The notes: generated by a model not told the origin, from the letters alone. A stretch of 64,000 nt of DNA from Myoxocephalus aenaeus (GCA_038501785.1 JBAMJR010000039.1:6176501-6240500), one strand, 5' to 3'. Numbered from the stretch's first letter, positions 50,758-64,000 are shown. Numbers and translations are program-made.

Positions 50758-53094
50758 TAGTTTTCTTAAGCAGGAGGTTTTGATCTGAAAAAAACAACAA
50801 CTGCAGAGCTCTGAGGGAGCCGTTGTATTGTTTAGTCTTCCTGCTCCAACATTTGAACCTGACTAGACTGGTGTAATTCTGTGTTGTGCCGTGTTTTGTG
50901 TGTGTGTGCGTGTGCGTGTGTTTGGTGATTTTCGCCTGGCTCGTGACTCGTGCAGTTCAAACTTCACTTTTCAGACCGTCTCTATTCTACCGTCCATTGT
51001 TCCACTATTTTTTTCTGGCAGTGATTTCCTTTCTCTTTTCCTCGCTTTGCATTTCTGCCTTTTCCTGATGGGCGCTCCGGGTCACAGCTTTTGTTCATCT
51101 TCTCTTTCCTTTATTTTCTTTCTCTTTTCTCTCCAACTGGACCGGGATAATTATCCCAGCTTCATGTGAAATGTTGCAACTCATTGTAATATTGATAACA
51201 ACCTTAACTTTTTTTATGAAGGCTCTGCACTGAATATGATGTCAGAAGCACAGCAGGCTCTGTCATGACTTTCATGTCTCTGCTTCCAGGCTGCATGTTG
51301 CACCACAATAAACACTCGTCTGCCTTGCAGGCCAGCTTTGTTTTTTCTCTGGTTGAATTTGTTATCTGTAATGGGAAAACAAATCAAGCACCGATGCAAC
51401 GATTCTCTGATCCTCTTGTGTCTGACAAATAATTTCCTTCCTTGCATCTCTTCATTTCTGTACTGTACTTCCTGTATGTGGACTTCACTACAGCAGGGAG
51501 TTCAAAAGGTCATGTGACACACAAAAATCCCTTATTTCATGTAAAACTATTTAATGTATCTTTGCGCGTTTTTTAAGTGTTGGTCAGACAAAAACAAGTG
51601 ACGCAAAGACGTAATCGCCTTTTGAGAAATGTTCCACAATGTTTATGATTTGTAGACCATCCAATGAATTAGTTTTAATTCTAAAAACTACATTTGTCAT
51701 GAGTCTGTAGGCATTCGGTCAACGGCATGAGGGGTGTAGTTGTTGAATACTGTTAAGGCAAAAAAGATTTACATCTTTGTGAAAATGTGACATTTTGATC
51801 TCAGGCCCAAATTCAGTTAACCCTTTTTTTAAATTCACCAACTCGAGCAAATCATTTTACAGATTATGAGTGCAGTGTTTGTGCCTATAGTCAAGGGCTG
51901 CAAACCCCAAATTGGCGAACTAATCCTTTAATGCGGCTCACTGAGAAGAGGTGAATATCACAATATGCAGATATAACAGGTGTTGTGGCCTCCTACACAT
52001 CACTTATCTGTTGAGCAGTTTTCCGTCCCAGATGAAGTCATTGTCACGGACATGCTCACAGCTGGAGGCCAGTCCTCCCTCCCCTTGTGCGCGTGTCGTC
52101 TTCTCCCACCATCCCTCTCTCTCCCACAAAGGACTCCCAGAACACTTGAAGTGGCGGATAGTAAACAGAAGCCGGGACTGTTCTACTACTCTTAAATCAT
52201 CCGCTCTTATTACACTCATTTACGGCACTTTGAATAGCTGTTAGACATGTTTTTTGGGTTACAATTTCTGCTTTTTTGTTGTTTTGTTGCTCTGAGGGGT
52301 ATTTGCCTATTCTCTGTCCTCGTCCTTCTGTGATGGTTCGCATCAGACGGAGAACAAACTATTTAATTTGCGTTCAGAATCCCGTTGACCATGTCGACGC
52401 TTGTTTATTTGGTCGTTGGTCAGCGTTTATCTTTACATTTTGGACTAAAGTCAAACTAATTACCCACCCTTCATGTTGTAAATAGACCAACAGCGAGCAG
52501 CTCCACTTCATACTGTGCAGCAGATAATTAGAGGGGCCATGTGAAGGTCACACACCTTCTTTAATTTAAGAAACATCTCTGCAAATGTTTACCTCTGAAT
52601 GTGTCCTTCCACACTCATAACCTCCACCCTGGCTAAATGGCTGTTTATGCCCGCAGCCCCCCACATGACAATAACTGTACTTTTAGGGAATAAGTGTTTT
52701 TGATTCCTGTTGACTCTGTTATTGGCTTCTCAACAGCAGCCCCCACTGCAATTTAAACCAGATTGTTCAAATTATGGGATTATTCATATCAACAAGTTGA
52801 AGAGTGGTTGTTTGTCCCTGCTGGTTTGAGGACGGACGGTTAAATTACATGATGCCTCGTAGTAATTCACTCGGGATGGATGGTCCTGCACACCCTCCTC
52901 TCGCTGCACGTTTCTGATGGTTGGTGCATCAGTGTTTGTCATCATTAAAATACATTATTAGAATATCATCGGTTCAGCCCGTTTCTTTTAGATTGTATTA
53001 TATTGTAATTCAGGCACCAAATACCATCTGGGATTTATCTGCGTGTCATCTTGCTGCCATTGAGTTGCTTTCCAACACTGAATTATCTCCACAA

Positions 53095-53665
53095 TTTGTG
53101 GAGGATTTTCATTAAATTTGGGACGCATGATCATGTGCAATCATTTTAGGAATCTCTTAATTTTCATCTACCTCCATCATCCGGTCAAAATGTTTAACTT
53201 GACCAATACATACATTTATTACCAATTACGTGCAAAACTAATGCAAATCATCCTCGCCTCGGCTTAACTTTGTGTTTCGTGTTGATGTTGGCAGGTGGAC
53301 AGACATAAAGATTAAACATTAAACCTATTAAAGAATACAAAATGGTATTAAACGTTACACCTAGTTAACTAGTGGCCATTTTAATTTAGGGGTCTCAAAA
53401 CCGATCAGCCCAAGGTGACCCGTTCAAATGTTTTATTTTGTTCGACCAACAGTGCAAAACTCCAACGTTTTAGCTCTTCTCTTAAATGTATTATAATGAA
53501 CAAGATTATCAAAAATAGATGCAGATGAATCCTTTCAGCTTCACATGGACCTGCTAAACATCAGCGTGTTGTGAGCACGTCGGCCTGCTGACATTAACGG
53601 TGAGATCAAAGCAACCTCGCAGAGCTGCTAGCATGGCTGCAGACTCTCGGGCTGCATCCACACTA
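53095..53665. repeat. Fragments of the dispersed teleost repeat
   Basis: Phrases such as CATTAAATTTGGGACGCATG and CATCCGGTCAAAATG lie in the first part, and CTGCTAAACATCAGCGTGTT and GAGCTGCTAGCATGGCTGCA in the second, with unrelated sequence between. It is noncoding. Confidence 0.5.
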
Positions 53666-56600
53666 ATAAGTTTTGGTCTTTAGTCCTAGCAAGATGGTAG
53701 TTATGGAGATGAATAAATCGTCAGGCACAGGCTGTACTTATTACTCTTTGTCCGTGTCTCCATCTCGGTTACAGTCTGGCTGGAAGACATTTTTTCGAGT
53801 GTCTCTCTCCGATGGAACTGAAATGAATCTTTGGCATTTTCTCTTTCACGCAGAGGCGTCTTAAAGTTGCCGGTGAAGGGTTAACCTCGGCCCGTTTGAT
53901 GGGCCAACTTACTAAATATAAACCCAAACCTCCTCCATATGGGCACGCACAAGCCTTCAACTGCACTCCCTCTGTCAACACTTTGGCTCACACACCTTCC
54001 CCCCCCTCACAGCACACACTCTCTAACAGGCTCATTTACAGTCTTGTCGTACTGCACCAGCTCACACACTCAATTCTCAACACACCATTAATACTTTAGT
54101 GAGTGTGTGATTCTATTGAGGAGCCAGTTCATTCAGTCTCGGCACTCGGCGTGCTATTTCTGTCTGAAACTAAAAACAAATTAGAGGTATTTGAGGCAAC
54201 TCTTTGCTTTTTGTTATAATGACCCTCGGTGAAGGAAACATTTGTAATAATGATCTCAAATGGTTTTTTTTTAAATTTCAAATGCTTTCGGTGTGTTTAC
54301 TGGCAAACCTATATTGTATTAATGATGTTCTTTGGAAATATGTTCATTCACTTCTGGCCAAGAGTTAGATGACAAGTGTGATACTGCTGTCTAGCCATGC
54401 GAGACATTTCCCTCACTTCCCGTCTTTGTGCTGATCTAAGCCAACCGTCTCCTGCTTGTTGCTACACATATAACATAGAAATGAGAGTGGATGAATATGT
54501 GTTTTTCCCAAAACGATAAACCTTTCCTTAAATGTCCTGGAGCCTTTCTGTAACATAATGAGAGCTGAGCTGCTCCTCCCACTATCTTTATAGCGCTAGA
54601 AGAGACAGTGAATATGTATCTTTCTTTTTGAACCGTTGTCTAATGTCAGTAGAAAAGAGGTTACAGGCTTGTGTTTAGGATTATACTGCCGAGAGACGCA
54701 TGCCTTGAATCTGGTATCGAGAGAGAGGTTGTTTGCCCTCAGCTGCTGGATGCCATATTCGGAGAAAAAAAAAAAAGAACACTGTTATCTGATCTAAGTT
54801 GCGCGGCTGTGCATGATGCTACATTTTCAGTTTTCCTTAGTTTTAGGGGGACTAAAATGTCCCATGCTGGTGTGATTACAAATGATTTGTAACACATAGT
54901 CATTTAAAGGGTTACTCCACCAATGTTACATGTGGATTTCAGTTTAGTCTTCGTGATGAGAACTACTTTGGTTTTGGAGGAGCGTTCAAAGGTTTGAAAA
55001 GATTACCCAGATGATGTCATCTCAGGAGGACTGCATTACAGACGGGCCGTGTCAGTTTCAAAACACCAGGGTGTGTTTTTTTTTTTAGGAGGGAGGGAGG
55101 TTATATTTAACAGATTGAGTTGCATTATGGGACATGTAGGATCCTGTGTTTTATTGGAGCCCATACCAGGGAGTGGAAGTCAGAAAAGCTCAACCTCTGC
55201 TGTTATTGATTTTGACCATTTTTCTTTTACATTAATCTCTCACTTTATTAAGGTGCCCCTTTTTAAGAGGAGAGGAAATATTCAAACTGGACAGCTATTC
55301 AAAACTCTATATATTGGTGGCGGAAACACCAGCTTTCATCCTGGTTGTAATTTTTAGACTTCTGCTCTCTACCAGATGGCTGGACCTAAACCATGTCAGA
55401 AAGTGCACCCTGGGCCAGCGGGTTAGTGTTTTCATAGTAAAGAGTCCATTCCTAAATTCATGTAATGTGATTTATTTTCATGACCCAATTTCTTATGTTT
55501 GTGTGAGATCAGATCCAAATACATGGCAGTACCATAATGGTGGCGGGTACTTTCTGGCCGTCTGGTGGACGATGATGAAAGCGAGGCCGTCTAGCCCCTC
55601 TTTTGCTTCCCTCTTTGTTTCTGCAGTCGGTGGAAATTGGCCATCGCATTTGCAGCGCAGTTCTCATGCTGCAAGGCTGCTCTCTTCATTAAAAGGGAAG
55701 CCATGTGCTCAAAGCTGCTTCAGATTATTACCACATGTCTGCAAAGCCCAGAGCTGAGCAGCAAACCGGCTCCCATCCTACCCTCTAATTTTTTATCCCA
55801 AAATTGGACATGTGGGTCGTTGTGTGTGTGTGTGTGTGTATGTGACAACGTCCCTCCCTACCCCAGCCGGTGCAGCACATTCTCACAGTATTTCTTCTCC
55901 CATTTTAGATGCGTAATAGCAGTGCATCTGCTTTTAAGCAACACTAGCGATATTATGCCTCCATTTGAACTATTTAGCTGCACGTTGTTTTAACCCGTTT
56001 CCAAAGATATTAGGAGTGGAAGTTCCTTGTCTAAGATAATAATTGTATAATGGGACTCTTTTTAGTCATTTGGTCTTTCTCATCTCCAAGAGGCCAGTGT
56101 GTGTGCATTGTACCTCCCCAGAAATAACTGAGCTCCGTCACCACAGAGCTGGTGCATTCATAAAAAGGAATAAATCTGTCAGGAGACATAAAGGGCGCGG
56201 GCACTAATTAATTCAGAAAAATGTCAGCCTTTTACATCTTTGCGCAAAACATAAAGAAAGTCCACTCTGGATGTAGGAGGAGGTTTAAATGAGATCTTTG
56301 TGTCACCCAGTCCAAAAGCCATTGGCCCAGATTGCCCGTCCCAGCATGCAACTCACCTCTGCATGAATACAACACTTGTCTGATGGAGTGGGCAGAAAGC
56401 CCCCACGATCGCCAGGAGATCCTACACAGGGCTCTAACATGAGCAGCTTGCCTCACACTCAAGTTTTGTACAGTTTGAACAACTTTGCCATGGATGAAGT
56501 CGAGGCTCAGGGAAGGCAGCAGCAGAGGACATTTTACTTGCTGGGGGAGATAAGTTTGCAACACCTTTTAGCGGTTGGTCGTCTGTAAATCTGGCTCTCT

Positions 56601-57165
56601 TAAAGGGATTAGAAAAGAGCAGCATTTTGTGCTTGCCAGCACTTGGGTGGCTTTCAGTGGATGATTAGTGGACGATTACAAAATCTCCAGTATCAACAGG
56701 AAAAGGCATTTGACATTAATGTAGAGAGACAACTGTTGCCTACTTAAAACCTGACTGTTAAAACCTGGATGGCAGCTTCTTAGCGTATTCCAGGTTTAGA
56801 ATGAGTAATATGGGCCCCTGGAGATGGGCTTACTTGGAGCAGCCTTGAATCAGACTTGGACAGAAGGTTCAAAGCAAAGTGTTTTGTGGCTTATAGCTGG
56901 ATGAGGTAATTGTGCAGGTGGGGATGAACATGAACATATTGGCAGTTGGCAGAGTTTAAAAGTTGAGTACGTCTGGCAAAGTTTTATTTGATAAAGATGG
57001 TTGATGAGAAGGTCGATTTCGATTGTCTGCAGAAGTTCAGGTCATTATGACTCCTGGTGGGGTCGAGGGCGGGTTACACACGGTGGGATGAGCTAAGCTT
57101 TCGGGTAACGATTTTAACATTTACAGTATATCTTGATGACCAAATAGCTGGTTGAAGAACTCGTA

Positions 57166-57289
57166 ATGTTCCATTACTGGAAGAAGCGTGGCGAATACGA
57201 GCTGGAGGCCCTGCCACCATCTCTCACTCAAGTGGGAATAGAGCGCTACTCCTGGTCCTCATCCCTGGACGTCATCCATGATCTCTGTG
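57166..57289 (+). CDS. Short 5' coding exon of a plus-strand gene (possibly PLEKHG5)
   Basis: After a good acceptor (TTTTAACATTTACAG, exon from 57127) and an in-frame TAG, an ATG at 57166 opens 41 codons plus one base up to the donor GTAAGC at 57290. The peptide reads MFHYWKKRGEYELEALPPSL followed by TQVGIERYSWSSSLDVIHDL and C. Its composition is protein-like and base composition rises in GC against its flanks. No domain is recognised. The position downstream of NOL9 on the same strand fits PLEKHG5 (Rho guanine nucleotide exchange factor acting in neurons and autophagy). Confidence that it is an exon is moderate; the gene name is an inference from synteny. Confidence 0.5.
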
Positions 57290-57412
57290 GTAAGCTTGGG
57301 GTCCTGTGAGGATCTCCTGACTAAGTGGTGTGTTTGTGTTTTGCTTTCTCACAATAAAACTGGAGGCTGGGGAGAGGCTTTTAAATGTAAAAGATAGGTC
57401 AAAGATAAGGTA

Positions 57413-57705
57413 CCGTACTTTTCAGGTTATAAGCCGCTCCTACGGCTGATCAGTGTCCCCGCTGTAGCAAGCTAGTAGCGCTGCTAGCTAGCGCTTCTGC
57501 TGCTACCGGCCACTGCTGCTGCTCGCGTCCCCTCTGCCCAAGTCGGGTGTCGAGCCTGGTCCCGCTACCTTCGGTGGTTTTCAGGGAGCTAGCGGAAGTT
57601 AGCGGGGAAGTTAGCGGGGAAGTGACGGAGCGCTAGCAGGAGCCCCAGCTGGCTACAGCGGGGAGCTGTCGGGGGCAGTAGCGGCTTATAACCCGAAAAG
57701 TACGG
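57413..57705. mobile_element. TA-flanked MITE, second copy in opposite orientation
   Basis: The 293-bp element is bounded by TA at 57411-57412 and 57706-57707, with the same inverted termini as 39618-39939. Its complement matches the first copy almost base for base. Differences are a 13-bp duplication (CCCCGCTAACTTC-like) and fewer CAG triplets. It starts 124 bp after the candidate exon ending at 57289. Confidence 0.88.
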
Positions 57706-57979
57706 TAAGTAAAAGATAGACATGACAGTTTTTTTATATTTTATTGTCGAGTAGGATTTGTTGATGTAGAATTCGGTGTAAGTATCCGCTAACCTTAACG
57801 CATGTGTGCTTGATTCTCAACTGTCACATGATATTTTTCTGTAACTTCAGAGCAGAACATATACTATACATTTTAAAATATTAATTATTTGCAGACATTT
57901 GTCCTCCTCTTGAAATATTGGTGATTGGATGACAGTAGTGATGTGCAGGCCAGAGTTTGTTTTAACCCAACCTGTTATA

Positions 57980-58360
57980 AGGGGCCAATTTTCATTGCTC
58001 TAACCTGCAAAATATGCATTGATAAACCACCCAAACCTCTTTGTACAGACATTCATGGTCCTGAGAGGATGATCCACCTGACTTCTCCTATAGCACCGCC
58101 ATGTGGTTAAAATGTTTGGCTTTTAGGGAAATAAATGCCGTTAGTATTTAATGGTTTGCCGTGACATTTGTGTTCAGAAAGTCATGTTGACCTCAGGATA
58201 AATTGTAGGAACTGTGTTGATCCTCTGACCTTGTGTTTTATAATGTTAGCATTTTCAGTGTGAACCTGTTAGCATGCTGATGGTGTTAGCATTTAATTAA
58301 AAGGCACCAATATGCCTAAGTACAGTCACACAGAGCTGTGACTATCACTGTTTTCATGGT
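57980..58360. repeat. Copy of the dispersed teleost repeat
   Basis: GACATTCATGGTCCTGAGAG, CTATAGCACCGCCATGTGGT and CCTAAGTACAGTCACACAGAG follow the family order. It is noncoding. Confidence 0.6.
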
Positions 58361-61296
58361 TGGGAGAGCGCAACCCGCTATAATCGTGGTTCAGTTTGAC
58401 CTTGGAGAACATTATTATCATTTTATTATCCAGCATAACAGGAAAGCCCTTGTATGTTGTTCTGACCTGGCTGCGCCACTATGACGTGTGTGACATGGAT
58501 CAGACATTACTTCACATTGTTGTATGCAACCTTTTCTGCAAACAGAAGATCTGGTTCACTTGCACTTTTGAGCGAAGGATTTAAGCACCATCACGGAAAG
58601 GTTTTTTTGTTTTTTTTCCATGGCTCTGTTCTTCCGTGGAAAGCACTCAGTGACCTGGCATGAAGACAGCCTCACATGAGAGAGACGAGAGGGAAAGAAC
58701 GGATGAGACCAGCTCCACAGATGAAATATTTACCACCGAAGAAGTGCATAGCTGAGCTGAAATGCTTCCCTGTCTCTTCTCAGTGCTTTTTTTGACGTGG
58801 CACAGGGGCACTTGCTTTCCGCTGTGCTGCCCGATTTATGCCATTAGTGAAGGGGAAGTGATAACACAGGGCCGGAGGAATGTTCTTCATCCTCTTCTCT
58901 GTGCCAGCCAGCCTCCTGGAAATCTGGCTACTTTCTGGTCAGCTTAGGGACGGTGCCTGCTGAGGCAGACTTGTTTGGCATCGACCGAAAAGAGGAATGC
59001 CACAGAAGGAACAGAGAGGCTTTGATCCTTACCTTTTCACCATCTCTGTAATTAGGCCTCAAGCTTCTTCTCAAAACATTTCCCAACTCTGTTGGTGCAC
59101 TCAGCACGGGAGCTTCTCAGCTTAAGGATACTTTTCGATTCTCCAAAACATAACAGAATCAGTTTTCGGAATCAGTCCCAAAACTCTCTTGTCTTGCCTT
59201 TTTTATTTAGAGAGTCACTGCTGCTTTCTCTGTCTTTATAACACCATGAAACTGCAGTGCTGCAGGTAAAAATATCAAACTTGTAGTTGTTTCCTTAAGA
59301 GGCATGGACAACAAGGTTGTACACATACTCGATGCTCCTCTCTTCCATCTTGCAGCTAGAACACAAAAGCAACTGATCTGTTTTTATTCCTTTTTTAAAA
59401 CTTACTTTCCTCATTTTGCAAGCTGAAATGATTGATCAGTTTGTCCATCAGTAGAAATGTATTTTTGATTTGAAGACATTTTCTAGTTCCAGCTTCCCAA
59501 ATCAGAAGTTTTGCATTTTTTCTTTGTTACATAGGTTAGTTTACAGAATATTTTGTATATATAGTTTGTCACCAGCGTTTGCAAATGTTAGCGATGTCGT
59601 CATTCACGGGCAATACATGTTGCAATTTTCTTTATTTGGATAAGCAGGATAATGAGAAGATGTTACTTTCTCATTCGAGCCTTAAGTCAGCAAATATCTC
59701 CACCACACCTGATCATTATGCATACTGTCTTAACTCTGATAATTGCAAAATGCTTTAGCAATATAACTTGTTACTACCATAAGGACTCACCAACAACTAA
59801 GGACTACAAGTCTGCATATTGCATGGGGCTTTGTTCTTAATCAAGATGTCGATTTAAAGCGAGAATTGACTGGCTGAGTTTTTGTTTGTGTGACGGCTAA
59901 TAAAAACCCCAAAGAACAAAATGAGGTTGTTTGATGGGAACCAATTTGGCCAGTACAAAATAACACTGAGAAATTCCCCCGTTCTTAGCTATGGGTTCCA
60001 TTAACTGCAGCTCCAGTAAAGCCCATAAAAAGAATAGTCTGACTATTATATAATAATCAGCTTGACCAATTACTGTACTCTTCGGCAATAATGCCCTTTT
60101 AAAAATGCAAGATATGCAGTAATCCCCTCATGACCCCTCTTAAATATGGTGACAGGGTATTGAGTTCCACCTTAATGTAACAGTCCTATAGAAAGCAGAT
60201 GGGCATGTAAAGATGTGAGAAAGCTGTACTTTCATTAAATAATTCCAAAATGAGTCTGCAGAGTGAATTGGATATTATTTGTTTTCCTCCATCTTATAAA
60301 TTAAAATGATTGTTGACTGTTCCTCCACCCCTCTGGAACAGTTTACACATGTTGTTCTGTGGTTTTGAGTTTTATACATGGGGACCATGGGTTTGCTCAG
60401 ATGTGGTGGAGGAGGGAGAAGGATGAAGGGAGCGGGTAGGAGAGTGTGTGATGCACATGTGTTTGATTTAACCACTATGGGGGTAAAACAACATGAAGCA
60501 GGAGGGCCGCGTCGTGCCCCCGCTCGGCATCAGAAACAGCTGCAACCTGCTTGCGCTTCATCGTCCGCTTGCCGGGCCCAGACTCATTCACCTGTAGAGG
60601 AACACTCCAGGGTTGCAGTAGAAAGGTTGGGCTCGGTGTTCACTGAACAGAGCCTTTTTAGGTGCCGTTATTCACCAAGTGTGATTTGAGAGATATAAAT
60701 ACGTTTCTGTGTAACGCATTCAGGAACTTTTCCAGAAAAAGCTAGGAATAAATAAACACAAGCTTTTGTGTTCTTTAATTTGTCACAATGGACTGAACAG
60801 ACTGTTCACACAAGTCACCTTTCTCCCTACTTGCTGACTACATTCATGTCTGACAGTCTTGCTGTCTTTCCAAGATGGAGATGAGGAGATTGATGCCATT
60901 CTCTCCCTTATCTGCCCTTTCGATATGGAGCCACATTAAGTGCTTTTAAATTAAATGCTTAGCATTAAGAGTATGTCTCGGCCAGAAGTCCCTGCTCCAG
61001 GTCCAAAAAATAGTCTGGCACATAACCTTCAATTTATTTGTAGACTTTGGTTTGTGTGCCTATTAAACAACGTGCCATAACGTGTTAATTAGTGAGCTTT
61101 TAAGTAGAGCTGCCTCTGCTCGAGGCAGATCCCCCGGTTTCCAGTATTTATACTAAGCTAACCGCCAGACTCACTGTACAAATACGAGAGTGATATACAT
61201 TTTCTCACCTTCGTCTAAGCGATTATTATTAATGAATGTTTTCTAATTTATAATTAAATTAAATTGCTGTAAATCTTTATTGGAACTAGACACGGC

Positions 61297-61300
<4 letters not shown>

Positions 61301-61354
<54 letters not shown>
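61301..61354. repeat. (TG)n dinucleotide array
   Basis: About 27 uninterrupted units. Confidence 0.97.
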
Positions 61355-61355
<1 letters not shown>

Positions 61356-63839
61356 TTGCTCAGGCCTATAGAGCTGTCCATTATTAACCAGACTCTCCAT
61401 CCCAATTTTCCTTTCATCCCTGCAAAACGTACTCCCCTTCTTGTCTCCTCATTCCATATTTATGTATCATATGTGTCTGTCTACCACCTCGGCATGTGTT
61501 GATATGGCTGTAGATATTTGCCAGTTCTCCCAGTCCGTATGCTTTCCGGCCTGCCTGCCATCTGTGTTTGTCTCTGAGTCTTTTCATAATGATCTCCTGG
61601 CAAGGAGTTGCATGTAGCATTGCATTTGGGGTGGAGGGGCTAAAACATGATGTCAAACTGTGCCATGATGAGATCTCATCAAAATAGAAAGCAGAGTGAA
61701 GCGTACCTAACATTCCTCATAAAAACGTGTGCTCGACTCGGCTCCTTCCCACCTACATATGGCATTCTAGAGTATGACAGGCATGATGCAGCGAGAATAG
61801 ATGTGTTCAAACCTTTTGAGAGTTTGACATCAGAATGTGCGGGTGGAAATCAATTATGTATCTTATGATGGATGTGTGCAGTTTCCAATGATATTGTGAC
61901 AGATTTACAACCCAAAATCCAACGTAATATTTGAAACGATGCTTCAGACTACAAGAGGCCTCTCATTTTTAGTCGACAACAGGCAATTTTGTCAGCTAAC
62001 ATCACAACTGTTTCTGGCAGGTTTTATCTTTTACCGCTAGTTGGCTAATTGAGCTCAATAAGGGGGTCAACTGTCCGACTGCCATTATATTGTTTCCTGC
62101 AAATTCATATCAATCAGATCCCTGCAAAATGTCTTGAATAGGTATTTGATGGCTATAAATAGGCAACATGATGTGAAAGTAAATTGATTCCCTGGTAGCT
62201 AAGCTAGCACACAAGAACATTTTCACCGTTTTCCACTTTAAAACCACATTCATACTTGCTTTCTGGTTCCAAACTGAGGAAGTGGTGATTGACAAGTTGG
62301 AATACTTCGTACATCTTGTGTGTTCGAGTGTAAATCATTTGGAACTTGGCATTGCCACTCTGGCTTATTTATGGATGCCTAATGGGTCTTTGCCCCCAGG
62401 CAGTATCTGTGGCGAGCAAGCCAGCAGAGAGCTGCAATGATGGGATGCTCCACTGTCTCTTTAGTGTGCAAGCTCATTGTCCGCTGTCACGTGTGTTCGT
62501 GTATAGTTGTTTGTGTGGGTGTGTGTGCGTGCATGTGTTTGCTTTCGGCTTAATCAGCAGTGCTGAGTTCAGAAATTCCAGTTCATCAGAGAGAGAGAGA
62601 AAGCGGGAGAGTCAGCAAGATATGAGCAAGTAGGAGAGAAGACGGAGCTTCCGCAGATGAAGGGATTTTTACAATACAGCATGACGGTCAAGTAGCAAAG
62701 AGAGGGCTAAGAGTTTTAAGAGGCTAAGGGGGAGGCTTGAGTTTAGGACAGCGGTATATTGAGTGGATTTGGTATTACGGCTCAGTTAGCTTTTTAAGTT
62801 TGAATGTCTGAGTAAGTAACGCGTAACCTATGTATCCATGTTCATGTGTGTCGCCTCCGCTGCTTCATTGGCATGACGAGCTAAAAAGATGACTCATCAG
62901 ATTTGTAATCATGGTATTGTCACTTTGAGAGAGATGAATTTGACAGTTCCACAGTTTGTGTAAAATACAAAGTGCCTCCACACATCTCGGTGACAATGGA
63001 TTCAACAAATACTTCTTACTGGAACACAATGTACTTGAGCGTATGCACAGCATTTTACAGTTTTGACATTTCACAACATTTATTTTTTCACATTTCAATA
63101 GTTTGACTTTTGAATAGAGTGGCAGCCTTAGTCGGGTTTGAGTCCTGACAGATGGTTCTTTTCGAGCCATTTCCAAGCCTATTAATCACCAAAACATTGA
63201 GCTAAATATTGAATGTGATCTATTTTGTGGCCACTTTGAGTCTGAGGAAACGAGCTGTAGATACGACATTGACATCAGCTAAGTTTACATCGCTAACTTG
63301 TCAGGAAACGGCTGTTTATTTACTCACACCGCAGATACAGAGCAGCATTAGCATTTATTTGCTTCTGTCCACCTGATGGATGTGAGCCGTCTGTGAAGTC
63401 TCGCTGTGGTAAAGGCAGATCTGCCTCTTTGGGAAACACTCCATTAAAAACTGGAGGCTCGTAAACCCTGAGGTGGCCGTTAGCTTGAGGCCCGCTGGCC
63501 AGTGTGTACGTCTCGTTCTGCTCCCAGCATAGGAGAGAGAGGCTTTCTTTCTCTTTTCCCAGAAGCTGGTGGAAGTTTAAACAAGAAATTTGGTCCAGAA
63601 ATTCATGTAGGGCGGGGGAATTATTCAATATGATAATCTATTCTCTTTCAATAGAATCATATCGGGATGGATTCATAAATTTAAGATTTTGTGATACACA
63701 ATTACGTTGTCTAAATTGATAATAACAAGTGTGTACTAACTCCAATTTCTCAGTTTTCTGTATATAGAACCATGTGGTTGTATTCAGTATTCATTTATAT
63801 ATATTTAATTACCAGGAAACATGCAAAATCGTGATATTT

Positions 63840-63930
63840 TTTTTCCGAAATATGCATAGCCCGACATTCATGGTCCACAGAGGGTGAAATCTTCTGACTT
63901 TACTTGCAGGTCAAATGTTTCACTTTCACT
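63840..63930. repeat. Fragment of the dispersed teleost repeat
   Basis: GACATTCATGGTCCACAGAG and ATCTTCTGACTTTACTT fit the family seen at 22290 and 57980. Confidence 0.5.
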
Positions 63931-64000
63931 TTGGATTAACACAAAACCTTTTTTATAATTTGATTTTTCCTGTAACCAACAATTGTTTATTTCCCTTCAG

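Larger units (their letters stand above)
49198..57126. other. Probable first intron or upstream region of the next gene
   Basis: No convincing exon was found between the two candidate first exons. It contains a run of 21 C, an inverted-repeat cluster (50379-50757) and fragments of the dispersed repeat near 53095-53665. Otherwise nothing was seen. Confidence 0.5.
58361..64000. other. Probable intron continuing past the window
   Basis: No exon was recognised. It contains one (TG)n array and a repeat fragment near 63840. The last bases read TTTATTTCCCTTCAG, a good splice acceptor, so an exon may start at the first base after the window. Confidence 0.45.

Noticed and set aside
55314..55993. Overlapping plus-strand frames of 147 and 118 codons
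   Set aside because: No domain, no conserved motif and no convincing splice sites; composition resembles noncoding DNA with a short TG run.
60378..60689. GC-rich plus-strand frame of 103 codons
   Set aside because: It resembles low-complexity Gly/Arg reading of a GC-rich patch. No splice or domain evidence.

Overview
The window is vertebrate nuclear DNA, almost certainly from a teleost fish. Genes have many GT-AG introns, long dinucleotide arrays, and dispersed repeats typical of teleost genomes (hAT-like, PIF/Harbinger-like and TA-target-site MITEs, LINE tails, a tRNA-derived SINE). It is not prokaryotic: there are no operons, CRISPR arrays or rRNA genes.

Three complete protein-coding genes could be assembled exon by exon, with reading frame preserved across every junction. 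KLHL21 (+, coding 24963-29178, 4 coding exons, 613 aa) is a BTB-BACK-Kelch adaptor for CUL3. ZBTB48/TZAP (-, coding 36325-31885, 10 coding exons, 763 aa) is a BTB protein with 11 zinc fingers that binds telomeric repeats. NOL9 (+, coding 38787-44897, 12 coding exons, 702 aa) is a nucleolar polynucleotide 5'-kinase of rRNA processing. The trio is the human 1p36.31 neighbourhood in inverted orientation. KLHL21 and ZBTB48 are tail to tail; ZBTB48 and NOL9 are head to head. Human TAS1R1, which lies between ZBTB48 and NOL9, is not present here.

Layout: 1-24.2 kb is gene-poor, with one possible minus-strand first coding exon near 1.5 kb, several repeats and AT-rich stretches that could be conserved noncoding DNA. 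24.2-45.7 kb is the gene cluster. 45.7-48.4 kb is intergenic. 48.4-64.0 kb looks like the 5' part of a further plus-strand gene: a CpG-rich promoter/first exon near 48.4-49.2 kb and a second short coding exon at 57.1-57.3 kb, both ending in phase 1 at good splice donors. Synteny predicts PLEKHG5 here, but the two exons are too short to prove it.

No undescribed biological system was found. The main points of interest are a GC-AG intron in ZBTB48, an AT-hook in its linker, possible alternative first exons on the right, and several clearly bounded transposable elements, including two near-identical TA-flanked MITEs in opposite orientation and a hAT MITE carrying a tRNA-like sequence.
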